Source: Rhizobium sp. Leaf262
GTDB lineage: Bacteria; Pseudomonadota; Alphaproteobacteria; Rhizobiales; Rhizobiaceae
Assembly (NCBI RefSeq): GCF_001422245.1
Contig: NZ_LMMM01000016.1
Coordinates: 1,242 to 65,241 of the forward strand
Length of the DNA stretch: 64,000 bases
Direction of reading: 5' to 3'
Shown here: piece by piece, positions 36,114 to 44,215 of the stretch
How positions within the stretch are numbered: the first letter of the stretch is position 1
Layout: every line of letters starts with the position of its first letter
The notes under the pieces: model-generated
What the model was told of the DNA's origin: nothing
What the model saw: only the letters and a program-made list of their open reading frames with translations
Database searches by the model: none
Made by a program: the position numbers and the translations under genes

Positions 36114-36356
36114 ACACAGGACAGGCGTTTATATAGATGGCCGTTCATGCGCAAGTAGAAAATCGCGGCTGCCCGAAAAACAGTGTGGGAAGCTGACCAT
36201 TGGGTGCGAAAATGAGCGTGGTGTAGGCAGGAAGACTGAAGCGTGCCGCATAAGAGGCGAAATGAATAAAATTTACGCAAAATTACTGCCACGATCTTGC
36301 CATAATGCGGCACTCGTGTTTCTCTGTCTTTGCCCTGACTGGAGGGGTAAACGGTA

Positions 36357-36395
36357 GAGACCCGCCATATGCTGGGTGGGACAGCGGCGGGTCTC
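36357..36395 (-). terminator. Hairpin downstream of the 36406-36999 gene
   Basis: A perfect 10-bp GC-rich stem (36357-36366 with 36386-36395, 19-base loop) lies 11 bases after the stop of the minus-strand gene. There is no clear T-run on that strand. The rest of 36114-36356 shows no gene. Confidence 0.5.
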
Positions 36396-36405
36396 CCATT
36401 TCTTC

Positions 36406-36999
36406 TTACATGTCGACGTGCTTTGGCCATGTGAGGTAATAGAAATTGCTGCCCACTGCGCCGAAATAAGCGCACTCGCCAGAAACCATATCAATGTAAT
36501 TCCCGTCGGTATCTTTCACATAGCCTGCGCCGTCTTCACGCTTGACGCGCTGCTTCAGAAACTGGCTCCATCCGATGGCGGCAATCTCCTGGCGCGTGAC
36601 TGTTTGCGGGCGGATTCCCGAAGCATCCCATGCGCTGACAGCAGCGCCTTCAACCGGGTCGTGAATGGTAAGTGTTCCGGATGACAGGGCTTGAGACATG
36701 GCATGCCCTTGTGCAGCACTTGCTGGGTCTCCCGACAGTTCGGCAAGCCAGGTTTTCAGCTCTCTCATGAATGCGGGACCGGTCATGTCGCCGTGGTCTT
36801 CATCTTGTCCCATCGTCTCAGGCACAAGCGTCAGTGTCGGAGCAACGTGGGGTTCAGCCGCATCTTGCTGTGGGATGGTGGCCGTAGGCGCCGCGTCATC
36901 GGTAACGGCGTCTGCTTGCGGTGTCTGCTGCTTTTCTATGGCTTTAAGTGCAAGTTCGGTAGACTGAAGCTGAACATACGATACGAGTCCCAACGCCAT
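36406..36999 (-). CDS. Hypothetical protein, 197 residues
   Basis: I do not recognise this protein. It starts MALGLVSYVQLQSTELALKA, has a Pro/Ala/Gln/Asp-rich linker (about residues 27-60) and ends in a mixed region with QTVTRQEIAAIGWSQFLKQ and GECAYFGAVGSNFYYLTWP. No signal peptide or clear membrane segment is present. The frame remains open to 37173, but the extra N-terminal residues look non-coding. The start at 36999 has AGGAAA about ten bases upstream. Confidence 0.6.
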   Translation of the reverse strand: MALGLVSYVQLQSTELALKAIEKQQTPQADAVTDDAAPTATIPQQDAAEPHVAPTLTLVPETMGQDEDHGDMTGPAFMRELKTWLAELSGDPASAAQGHAMSQALSSGTLTIHDPVEGAAVSAWDASGIRPQTVTRQEIAAIGWSQFLKQRVKREDGAGYVKDTDGNYIDMVSGECAYFGAVGSNFYYLTWPKHVDM

Positions 37000-37169
37000 C
37001 GCTGAGGATTTCCTGATTTTCAGCCCGTTGCATTCATCTGCGCCGTGGCCATCACTTCGAAGAAGTGAGCATTCTCTAGGTCTTTTCTCATGAAAAGACC
37101 GGTTTCCGTCCGTTAAAAAACTGACACAAACCGGTCTAGATTCTTCAACCTGCGCGAAGCTGGAGAAAC

Positions 37170-37319
37170 TCAATTCTCCTGAACAGAGACGCCGTTCGGG
37201 CCGATGTTCATTTCGATGCCTTTGGGCTTCGTCTCTTCGTGCCAGACATAGATGCCGAGCCCTGCAACGGCGATGATCAAGGCGCCGATGATGAGGTAGA
37301 GATTATTCGTCCGCGTCAT
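37170..37319 (-). CDS. Tiny membrane protein, 49 residues
   Basis: This gene starts MTRTNNLYLIIGALIIAVAG, has one N-terminal membrane helix, then a short periplasmic tail with HEETKPKGIEMNIG and GVSVQEN. GGGGAA lies five bases before the ATG at 37319. The hydrophobic helix followed by a charged tail, plus clean boundaries, supports a real gene. The function is not recognised. Confidence 0.65.
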   Translation of the reverse strand: MTRTNNLYLIIGALIIAVAGLGIYVWHEETKPKGIEMNIGPNGVSVQEN

Positions 37320-37385
37320 ATATTTCCCCTAAGCAAGAAACTGCCGCAGCCAAACGCATGAAATCGCAAGAGGTTCCGCTTTTCC

Positions 37386-38939
37386 TCAGTAGGCGTTTTC
37401 AGATTTCAGCAGGCGGATCGGCGTCAGGACGAGAATCTTCAGGTCCAGCCAGAGCGACCAGTTCTCTATATAGTAGAGGTCGTGCGCGGTACGGTTCTTG
37501 ATCTTGTCACCGTGGTCGATCTCTCCACGCCAGCCGTTGATCTGCGCCCATCCGGTAACACCGGGTTTGACCTTATGACGTGCAAAATAATGCTCGACCA
37601 CTTCAGTATATTTGAGGTCACCGGTCTGGGCGTGCACCGCGTGAGGACGAGGACCGACAAGCGAAAGATCACCGGCCAGAACATTGAAGAGTTGTGGAAG
37701 TTCATCGATGGACGATTTGCGCAAGAACCTGCCGACAGGTGTAACGCGAGGATCGTTTTTAGTCACAGCCTTCTTTGCCGTCGGGTCGCTCATCTCCGTA
37801 TACATGGAGCGGAACTTCCACACGTTGATCGTCTCGTTGTTGAATCCGTGGCGTTTCTGCTTGAAGAGGACTGGACCTTTCGACGTCGATTTTACCGCTA
37901 TGGCCGCTCCCAGCATGACGGGCCACAGGAGGGCGATGGAGACAAGACTGAAAATCACGTCGAAAACACGTTTCGCCACCGAGTCCCAGTCGCGCAGCGG
38001 CTTGTCCATGACGTCGAGCATCGGCACGCTGCCGATGTGAGAGTAGGAGCGGGGGCGAAAGCGCAGCTTGTTGGCGTGGGCTGCAATGCGGATATCGACG
38101 GGGAGTACCCAAAGCTGGCGAATCAACTCCAGAATGCGCGCCTCCGCACTCATGGGAATGGAGATGATCAGCATGTCGAGCTTTGTCAGCCGGGCGAACT
38201 CGACAAGCTCTGCAAAAGTACCAAGTTTCGGATAACCGGCAACGACATCAGGCGATCGTGCGCTTTTGCGGTCATCGAAGATGCCGCAAATGCGAATGTC
38301 GTTATCGTGATGTTCCAGCGAACGGATGAGATCTTTCGCGGCCTGTCCGCCACCCACGATGACGGCACGGCGTTCCATCACGCCGTTGCGCCCCCAGTGG
38401 CGAATCATCAGGCCGACGACAATGCGTTCGATGAGCAGAAAAACAGCACTTGCGCCGTACCACAGCCCAAGCGTCTGCCAGGGATCGTTGTTTCTCGGCA
38501 ACAAGGTCGTGGTGAGCAGGATCGTCAGCGCGAATGAGGCGAGAAGCGACGCCTGAATGCGCGGCATCGTTTCCATGGCGCGGCGTAGGGAAGGCAATTG
38601 ATAACTGTCAGCCGTCTGCAGAAGGATGGAGCAGAAGATGCCGTTCCAGATGCAAATCGCTATCATTGCGACACGCGAGCCAAAAGCCTCCGGAGCATCC
38701 AGCGCGTTGACGAGGATGCCGATCACACTCAGGATCACGAACTCGAGCAGCCGCAGTTGACCGATAACGATGTTGGGTGAATGGCTCGTGGCACGAAGCT
38801 GGTTGGCGACTTGCAGCGCCAGCGGATTTAGCGTGACCGGATCGCGCTTTTTCGCTCCGCCATCGTCAACGTTGCGGGCGAGCTTTTTGCGCAAAGCATC
38901 CAGATCGATCGGGTTATTGTCGCCTCCAACCTTACTCAT
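37386..38939 (-). CDS. Undecaprenyl-phosphate sugar phosphotransferase (WcaJ/ExoY type)
   Basis: This 517-residue polyprenyl glycosylphosphotransferase starts surface polysaccharide repeat units by loading a hexose-1-phosphate on undecaprenyl phosphate. It has four N-terminal membrane segments, a nucleotide-binding-like domain (ERRAVIVGGGQAAKDLIRSL, about residues 190-310), a fifth segment and the catalytic domain with KRVFDVIFSLVSIALLWPVM, VWKFRSMYTEM, SSIDELPQLFNVLAGDLSLV and GPRPHA. The sugar is probably glucose or galactose. The Wza-like gene on the same strand (39260-39838) supports a polysaccharide locus. Confidence 0.9.
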   Translation of the reverse strand: MSKVGGDNNPIDLDALRKKLARNVDDGGAKKRDPVTLNPLALQVANQLRATSHSPNIVIGQLRLLEFVILSVIGILVNALDAPEAFGSRVAMIAICIWNGIFCSILLQTADSYQLPSLRRAMETMPRIQASLLASFALTILLTTTLLPRNNDPWQTLGLWYGASAVFLLIERIVVGLMIRHWGRNGVMERRAVIVGGGQAAKDLIRSLEHHDNDIRICGIFDDRKSARSPDVVAGYPKLGTFAELVEFARLTKLDMLIISIPMSAEARILELIRQLWVLPVDIRIAAHANKLRFRPRSYSHIGSVPMLDVMDKPLRDWDSVAKRVFDVIFSLVSIALLWPVMLGAAIAVKSTSKGPVLFKQKRHGFNNETINVWKFRSMYTEMSDPTAKKAVTKNDPRVTPVGRFLRKSSIDELPQLFNVLAGDLSLVGPRPHAVHAQTGDLKYTEVVEHYFARHKVKPGVTGWAQINGWRGEIDHGDKIKNRTAHDLYYIENWSLWLDLKILVLTPIRLLKSENAY

Positions 38940-39259
38940 TCCGTCTTTCCGCAGTCTTGAATGCAGGGGAGGTTACGACAAACTCACTAATAAACGTTTA
39001 GAGCAAAGATTATCAGGTCGTTCATTTTCACCATTATGCGGTGTATATACGCGTTTGCTAAAACTCTCAATGGATGTTTTAAGCCAAAATGGCAGTTTTC
39101 GCCATTCGCAGAAAGGGGGGGGCGGGATACGCAATACCTGTTTACCCGCAACTGTGGGCGATTGAGACGCCGCTGTCTGGCGCAGCGTCTCGGCCGCAAA
39201 CTTTGATCTTGAATCCTTTTGGAAAGACGTGCTGAAACACTTTGGCGCAAGGCCAGGCT
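38940..39259. other. Intergenic region with a G8 tract
   Basis: No gene is seen in these 320 bases between the sugar transferase start and the stop of the Wza-like gene. It contains eight consecutive G residues at 39115-39122 on the plus strand (C8 on the strand of the transferase) and AT-rich stretches nearer the transferase start that probably hold its promoter. Confidence 0.5.
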
Positions 39260-39838
39260 TTAGAAGAAGCGTTCTCGAACGTATATGGTATCACCCGCGA
39301 TCACCGGTCCTGAAATGATGATTCTGCCGGTCATGACATTTGCGTTGATCTTGCGGGTGATATCGACATCGCTTTGGTTGGCGCGAGAGGTAAAGCCACC
39401 TGCAACGGCGATGGCATTTTGCGCTGTCATGCCGGGAACGTAAGAATACTGGCCGGGCCTGCCCACTTCACCCATGACGAAGACGGGTCGATAACGGTCG
39501 ATCTCGATTGTAACATCCGGATTCTTCAGGAAGCCTTGGCGCAGTTTTTGGGCGATGCCGGATTCGAGTTGCGCCACGGTCTTGCCACGGGCCGACACCT
39601 GACCGACCAGCGGAAAGGCGACATAGCCGGACTGATCGACCGTGTAGGTATTGGTCAGCCCGGTCTGGTCGAAGACGTTGACGCGCAGCCGATCGCCGCT
39701 GTCCAGCCTGTAAGGTGCCAGCGCAGCCTCGTTGAAGGCGCGAGGTGCCGGTTTGTACGCGGAGCAACCAGCAAGCGTGGCTGCAAGCGCAACGACCAGT
39801 ACGGATATCAGGCGTGGGGCAGCGAACGTCATCCGCAA
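39260..39838 (-). CDS. Polysaccharide export lipoprotein (Wza/ExoF family)
   Basis: This 192-residue exported lipoprotein has a lipobox LAGC with Cys25. A poly-export domain follows (YRLDSGDRLRVNVFDQTG, residues about 43-120) and an SLBB-like region with GEVGRPGQYSYVPGMTAQNA. It is short for Wza (about 380) and matches rhizobial ExoF-like periplasmic proteins of about 190 residues. It probably works with the transferase at 37386-38939 and diverges from the ATPase-like gene at 40031. Confidence 0.87.
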   Translation of the reverse strand: MRMTFAAPRLISVLVVALAATLAGCSAYKPAPRAFNEAALAPYRLDSGDRLRVNVFDQTGLTNTYTVDQSGYVAFPLVGQVSARGKTVAQLESGIAQKLRQGFLKNPDVTIEIDRYRPVFVMGEVGRPGQYSYVPGMTAQNAIAVAGGFTSRANQSDVDITRKINANVMTGRIIISGPVIAGDTIYVRERFF

Positions 39839-40030
39839 TCATGCTCCAAAGACATTTCTTCATGCGGTTATCAGCCCTTATGGTTAACACCCGGTAAAGA
39901 AACGAATTTTGTCTTTTGCTTTCGTAAGTTTTCACGCTGCGGGTCCATGGTTTAACCCTTGCGTTACCGAAGCTTCCTAAGATCACCGACAAAACGAGGC
40001 CGATGCCTTTGGGCAGAACAGAGTGATAAT

Positions 40031-40666
40031 GTGACCGACAAAGTCCCGCATGCAAATGAGTTCGACGATGAACGGCAAGAGCACCTCAACCTTTCGGTCA
40101 ACGGTGTGGCCGATTTCCTGTCCATGCGGGGGGCCAAGCCGACCGTCGCTCTGCTGTCGCCCAGCGGAGATGATGGTTCGACGGCAACTGTGATGCTGGC
40201 GAGGTCCATTGCTGAACACGGGCGATCCGTTGTCCTTGTGGATATGACGAGCTCTGGCTGCCCAAGCCGTCTCATGTCGCAGGAACCGGGGCTTGCTGGT
40301 GTGGCCGATCTTCTTTTCGGCGAAACGGCATTTGGAGAAACGATCCATCACGATCGCCTTTCCAACGCGCACATCGTGCCGCAGGGAAATGCTCGCCCGC
40401 AACAGGCTGTCCGGGTCATCGAACGCCTGACGATGGTTCTGCATGCGCTTGCAGATACCTATGACACCGTGCTTCTGGAATTCGGCGCCACCGATATGGA
40501 GGGCGTTGCAACGCTGCTGAAATACGTCGACGCGGAAATCGTGGTGTCTCTGCCGGGAGCAGATCGCGACCTTTCCGCTGCAACGATCGGTGAACTGGAT
40601 CGGTTGGGCTATTCGGACGTCGTTACCATGGGCAGCGCGGGTGCCGGAGACAGGACCGCCGCCTGA
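40031..40666 (+). CDS. Standalone ATPase domain of a Wzc/ExoP-type polysaccharide kinase, Walker A lysine missing
   Basis: This 211-residue protein resembles only the cytoplasmic C-terminal half of polysaccharide co-polymerases. The deviant P-loop reads LLSPSGDDGSTATVMLAR, without the GK[S/T] lysine. The Walker A' strand is RSVVLVDMTSS and DTVLLEFGATDMEG is the Walker B-like strand. No membrane Wzz part and no tyrosine cluster are present. The GTG at 40031 is chosen over TTG at 39959. It lies divergent to the Wza-like gene, suggesting a regulatory part in polysaccharide export. Confidence 0.75.
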   Translation: MTDKVPHANEFDDERQEHLNLSVNGVADFLSMRGAKPTVALLSPSGDDGSTATVMLARSIAEHGRSVVLVDMTSSGCPSRLMSQEPGLAGVADLLFGETAFGETIHHDRLSNAHIVPQGNARPQQAVRVIERLTMVLHALADTYDTVLLEFGATDMEGVATLLKYVDAEIVVSLPGADRDLSAATIGELDRLGYSDVVTMGSAGAGDRTAA

Positions 40667-40669
40667 CCG

Positions 40670-40882
40670 TCATTTCTGCTGTTTGGGGCCAGCCATCCAT
40701 TTGATGATGAGCATGGCCGGAAGAATCCACAGCAGTCCAGATACGACGAAATAGCCCAGATGAATCCACCAGGGTTGCGTGGCAAGTGCCGCAGAGGCAA
40801 AACTGGTCGCGATCACCGCATAGGCGACCACCAGCAAAATGATGACGATGGTGCCGATAAATGATCTGAGGCGCTGAGGCAT
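40670..40882 (-). CDS. DUF2842 membrane protein
   Basis: This 70-residue protein has two membrane segments ([20 protein letters not shown] and [18 protein letters not shown]) and ends [11 protein letters not shown], the pattern of DUF2842, an alphaproteobacterial family of unknown function. The ATG at 40882 matches that family. The longer frame to 40999 does not. It converges on the ATPase-like gene with three bases between stops and diverges from ctaA. Confidence 0.85.
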   Translation of the reverse strand: MPQRLRSFIGTIVIILLVVAYAVIATSFASAALATQPWWIHLGYFVVSGLLWILPAMLIIKWMAGPKQQK

Positions 40883-41029
40883 GCCGTCTTTCACTCCCTT
40901 GAACTGTCGCTCGCTTATACAGCCGCGACCCAATGCCGCAAAGCTTATTGGCATGCGACAGGGGTGAGAGGGCTTGTTTTGCGCGGTACGTTGTTGCAAA
41001 CCATCGCAAAGACTTGTGGAGTGTCAAGA

Positions 41030-42145
41030 ATGCAGGCGAACACGGTGGCCGCGGCTGAAATTTCTGTCGAGCAACGTCGCGAGGCCGCATTGAAAAAGCT
41101 GGAAAAAGACCGACGCCTCGTGCGTATCTGGCTGCGGGTCGTGCTGTTTGTGCTGTTCTGTCTTGTACTGGTCGGCGGTGCGACGCGCCTGACCGAATCA
41201 GGCCTTTCCATCACCGAGTGGAAGCCGATCCATGGCGCCATTCCGCCCTTGTCCGTTGCCGAATGGGAAGAGGAATTCCAGCTTTACAAGCGTATTCCGC
41301 AATATCAGGAAATCAACAAGGGCATGTCGCTGGAGGAGTTCAAGACCATCTTCTGGTGGGAATGGGCGCACCGGCTGCTGGCGCGGGCGATCGGCCTGAT
41401 CTTCGCGCTGCCGCTGGCTTATTTCTGGCTCACCGGACGTATTGAAAAACGTCTGAGGCTACCGCTTGTCGGATTGCTGGCGCTGGGCGGCTTGCAGGGG
41501 TTCGTCGGCTGGTGGATGGTGTCGTCCGGCCTCGTCAACCGCACGGATGTTTCTCAGTACAGGCTGGCGACGCATCTGACGATTGCCTGTCTGATTTTTG
41601 CCGGTTGCATGTGGATATTGCGTGGCCTTTCGCTTCACTCCGCCCATGTCGCAAGCATCAAGGGCAGACGTTTTGCGGCATTGCTGGCCATTCTCTGTCT
41701 TGTCCAGATTTATCTCGGTGCACTGGTCGCCGGGCTCAATGCCGGCCTTTCCTACAACACCTGGCCGCTGATGGACGGTTCTCTCGTTCCGGGCGATCTC
41801 TTCCTCCAGCAGCCCTGGTGGATCAATCTGTTTGAAAACCCCAAGACGGTGCAATTCGTCCACCGGCTTGGCGCATATGTGCTGATTGCCCTGACACTGT
41901 GGAACATGATTGTCATGACCCGCAGCCAGCCCAACACGCCACATGCGCGCAGGTCCGTCCTCTTCTTCGTTTTGATCTGCATTCAGGCCGGTCTGGGCAT
42001 CACGACGCTGTTGATGCATGTCGATATCCATGTCGCGCTGGCGCATCAGGGCATGGCACTGCTGGTACTGGCGTTTGCAATCGCCAACTGGCGCGGTTTC
42101 GTCGGAGAGTATCCGGTCTCCATAACGCCTGAGGTCAGGGGCTGA
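41030..42145 (+). CDS. ctaA: Haem A synthase
   Basis: This 371-residue inner-membrane protein oxidises haem O to haem A for aa3-type cytochrome oxidase. About eight membrane segments and the family blocks [50 protein letters not shown] and [15 protein letters not shown] (haem-ligand histidines) are present. The start at 41030 gives the usual alphaproteobacterial length. The in-frame extension to 40964 is not typical. Confidence 0.93.
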   Translation: MQANTVAAAEISVEQRREAALKKLEKDRRLVRIWLRVVLFVLFCLVLVGGATRLTESGLSITEWKPIHGAIPPLSVAEWEEEFQLYKRIPQYQEINKGMSLEEFKTIFWWEWAHRLLARAIGLIFALPLAYFWLTGRIEKRLRLPLVGLLALGGLQGFVGWWMVSSGLVNRTDVSQYRLATHLTIACLIFAGCMWILRGLSLHSAHVASIKGRRFAALLAILCLVQIYLGALVAGLNAGLSYNTWPLMDGSLVPGDLFLQQPWWINLFENPKTVQFVHRLGAYVLIALTLWNMIVMTRSQPNTPHARRSVLFFVLICIQAGLGITTLLMHVDIHVALAHQGMALLVLAFAIANWRGFVGEYPVSITPEVRG

Positions 42146-43004
42146 TCAGCAGGGGTGCCGCCACATTGAAGAAGGCGAGGCGCTCTCTGGCATTGTCGTT
42201 CTCTTCGACAGTGCCTCCATCCTCCAGTGACCAGCAGATCGACAGGCCGGCATGGGCCAGAGCGTAGCGCAGAATTTTGTCTTCGCTACAACCGGTCGCG
42301 TCTGCAAAAAGACTGGCCAGCGCCAGAATACGGTCCGGTCTGATAATATCGTCAAAGGCGCCAAGCGGATTGCCGAACACATTGGCGACATCATAGGCAG
42401 GGTCGCCGATAAGCCCCTGTGGATCAATGGCCAGCCAGCCACGCGCGCTGCCGGCAATGATGTTGTCATGGTGCAGATCGCCGTGGAGCGGCCGGATATC
42501 TCTTTGGTTCGAAAGCAGTGCTTCGGCAATATCAGCGGCGCGGCGTAGCACGTCGGACAGGCTATCGTTGCCCCATGATCCTGCTCGTTTGAAAAGCGAG
42601 CCAAAGTGTTCACGCAAGGGTGTCAGCCCCTCGGGCTCAATCGGGCTTGGGGCGTGCATCTCTGCGATAGTCTTGACGATGATGGCGTTACTGGCCGCCT
42701 CTCCGTGAATTCGCCGATGGTCTCGCAGGTTCATCTCGCCGGCATCTTCGAGAAGGCAGACATTCTGCACCTGATCCAGCAGCCGGACAGCGCCGTGGCC
42801 GTTTCGCCATGCCAGAAATGCCATCCCCGGAAGCTCTCCCATACCTCTTGGTTTGAGAGATTTGACGATCGCCGTCGAACCATCACGTCGCATGACGCGA
42901 TGGATGAGGCTGGTATGCGTATCTGCAACAAGAAAGGCGGAGGATATGCTCCACCGCCTTGAAAGTTCGTCTGGTATTCGATCCATGGAACTGGCGTTCG
43001 TCAT
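42135..43004 (-). CDS. APH(6)/hydroxyurea-type phosphotransferase family protein
   Basis: This 289-residue kinase-fold protein has the catalytic loop [15 protein letters not shown] and the metal-binding [16 protein letters not shown], as in streptomycin 6-phosphotransferases and the hydroxyurea phosphotransferase group. Chromosomal copies need not give resistance. Its ATG lies within the argC stop (TGATG at 43006-43002 on the minus strand), so it is translated with argC. Its 3' end overlaps the ctaA end by 11 bases on the other strand. Confidence 0.82.
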   Translation of the reverse strand: MTNASSMDRIPDELSRRWSISSAFLVADTHTSLIHRVMRRDGSTAIVKSLKPRGMGELPGMAFLAWRNGHGAVRLLDQVQNVCLLEDAGEMNLRDHRRIHGEAASNAIIVKTIAEMHAPSPIEPEGLTPLREHFGSLFKRAGSWGNDSLSDVLRRAADIAEALLSNQRDIRPLHGDLHHDNIIAGSARGWLAIDPQGLIGDPAYDVANVFGNPLGAFDDIIRPDRILALASLFADATGCSEDKILRYALAHAGLSICWSLEDGGTVEENDNARERLAFFNVAAPLLISP

Positions 43005-43936
43005 CACGCCGAGAGCATCAGTTCCATATTCTGAACTGCAGCACCGGATGCGCCTTTGCCGAGATTGTCCAGCAGGGCCACCAGATTGATCTGTGCGCCA
43101 TCGTCAGAGCCGAAGACGAACAGTTTCATCGTGTCCTTGCCCGCAAGCTCTTCCGCATCGATACGGGAAAGCCCTTTACTTTCGTCCAGCGGAACGACGG
43201 AGACGATATTCTGGCCTGCATAATGCGCCACGAGCGCCGCGTGGACGCTTTCGACCGTTGTGCCTTCCTTCAGTCCATCGCCAAACAATGGCACCTGAAC
43301 GATCATGCCTTGCGGGAAGCGTCCGACGGAAGGCGAGAACAGGGGGGCGCGATCGAGCTGGCCATGGATTTTCATTTCCGGCACATGCTTGTGCTTCAGC
43401 GTCAACCCATAGAGAAAGTTGTTGGCGCTGATGGCGTCATCGCGGCTCTGATCTTCCATCTGGGCGATCATCTGCTTGCCGCCGCCCGTATAGCCGGAAA
43501 CGGCATTGATGCTGACCGGATAGTCGGCGGGCAGGACTCCTGCATCGCGCAGCGGGCGGATAAGGCCGATGGCGCCGGTGGGGTAGCATCCAGGGTTGGC
43601 CACGAAACGTGCAGCACGCACCTTGTCCGCCTGCGCCTTGTCCATTTCGGCAAATCCGTAGGCCCAGTCCTTGTGAATGCGGTAGGCGGTCGAGGTGTCG
43701 ATGATCCGGACCTTGTTGTTGCCTTCCACCATAGATACCGCTTCACGCGAAGCCTCGTCCGGCAGGCACAGGATCGAGATATCGGCATTGTTCAGCATGT
43801 CTTCGCGCATGGCAGCATTGCGCCGCTCTGCTTCCGGAATGGACAGCAGTTCGATATCGCGGCGGTCAGCAAGGCGCGTGCGGATCTGCAGCCCCGTGGT
43901 GCCGTGTTCGCCGTCGATGAAGATTTTCGCTGTCAT
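43004..43936 (-). CDS. argC: N-acetyl-gamma-glutamyl-phosphate reductase (type 2)
   Basis: This 310-residue enzyme of arginine synthesis reduces N-acetylglutamyl phosphate with NADPH. It is the short type 2 ArgC, with the active-site Cys117 in [15 protein letters not shown] and an N-terminal dinucleotide region ([19 protein letters not shown]). AGGACAAGGAT precedes the ATG at 43936, and an earlier in-frame ATG at 43957 is less supported. It is coupled with the aph-like gene. Confidence 0.94.
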   Translation of the reverse strand: MTAKIFIDGEHGTTGLQIRTRLADRRDIELLSIPEAERRNAAMREDMLNNADISILCLPDEASREAVSMVEGNNKVRIIDTSTAYRIHKDWAYGFAEMDKAQADKVRAARFVANPGCYPTGAIGLIRPLRDAGVLPADYPVSINAVSGYTGGGKQMIAQMEDQSRDDAISANNFLYGLTLKHKHVPEMKIHGQLDRAPLFSPSVGRFPQGMIVQVPLFGDGLKEGTTVESVHAALVAHYAGQNIVSVVPLDESKGLSRIDAEELAGKDTMKLFVFGSDDGAQINLVALLDNLGKGASGAAVQNMELMLSA

Positions 43937-44215
43937 ATCCTTGTCCTGAACTTTCAATGGGTTGCGAGAGTGCGCGGAATCAGTTTGCTAAAGACTTGAT
44001 TCGATCTGGCAGCTTTGTCTAAAGCCACTCGGCGCGTGCCAAGCATATACATTGCAACTGTCGCCCCGGCAATGGCGGTGATGTTCTTGAGACATCCAGA
44101 CGAACGCCACTTTCTATCGATTCAAAGTTCTAAATGCGTTTTGGAAAACCAGGAAACTGGCCTTTACGACATAAAGTTGTTGCTGTAACCGGAAAACCTA
44201 AGGTTGCGAAATCCG

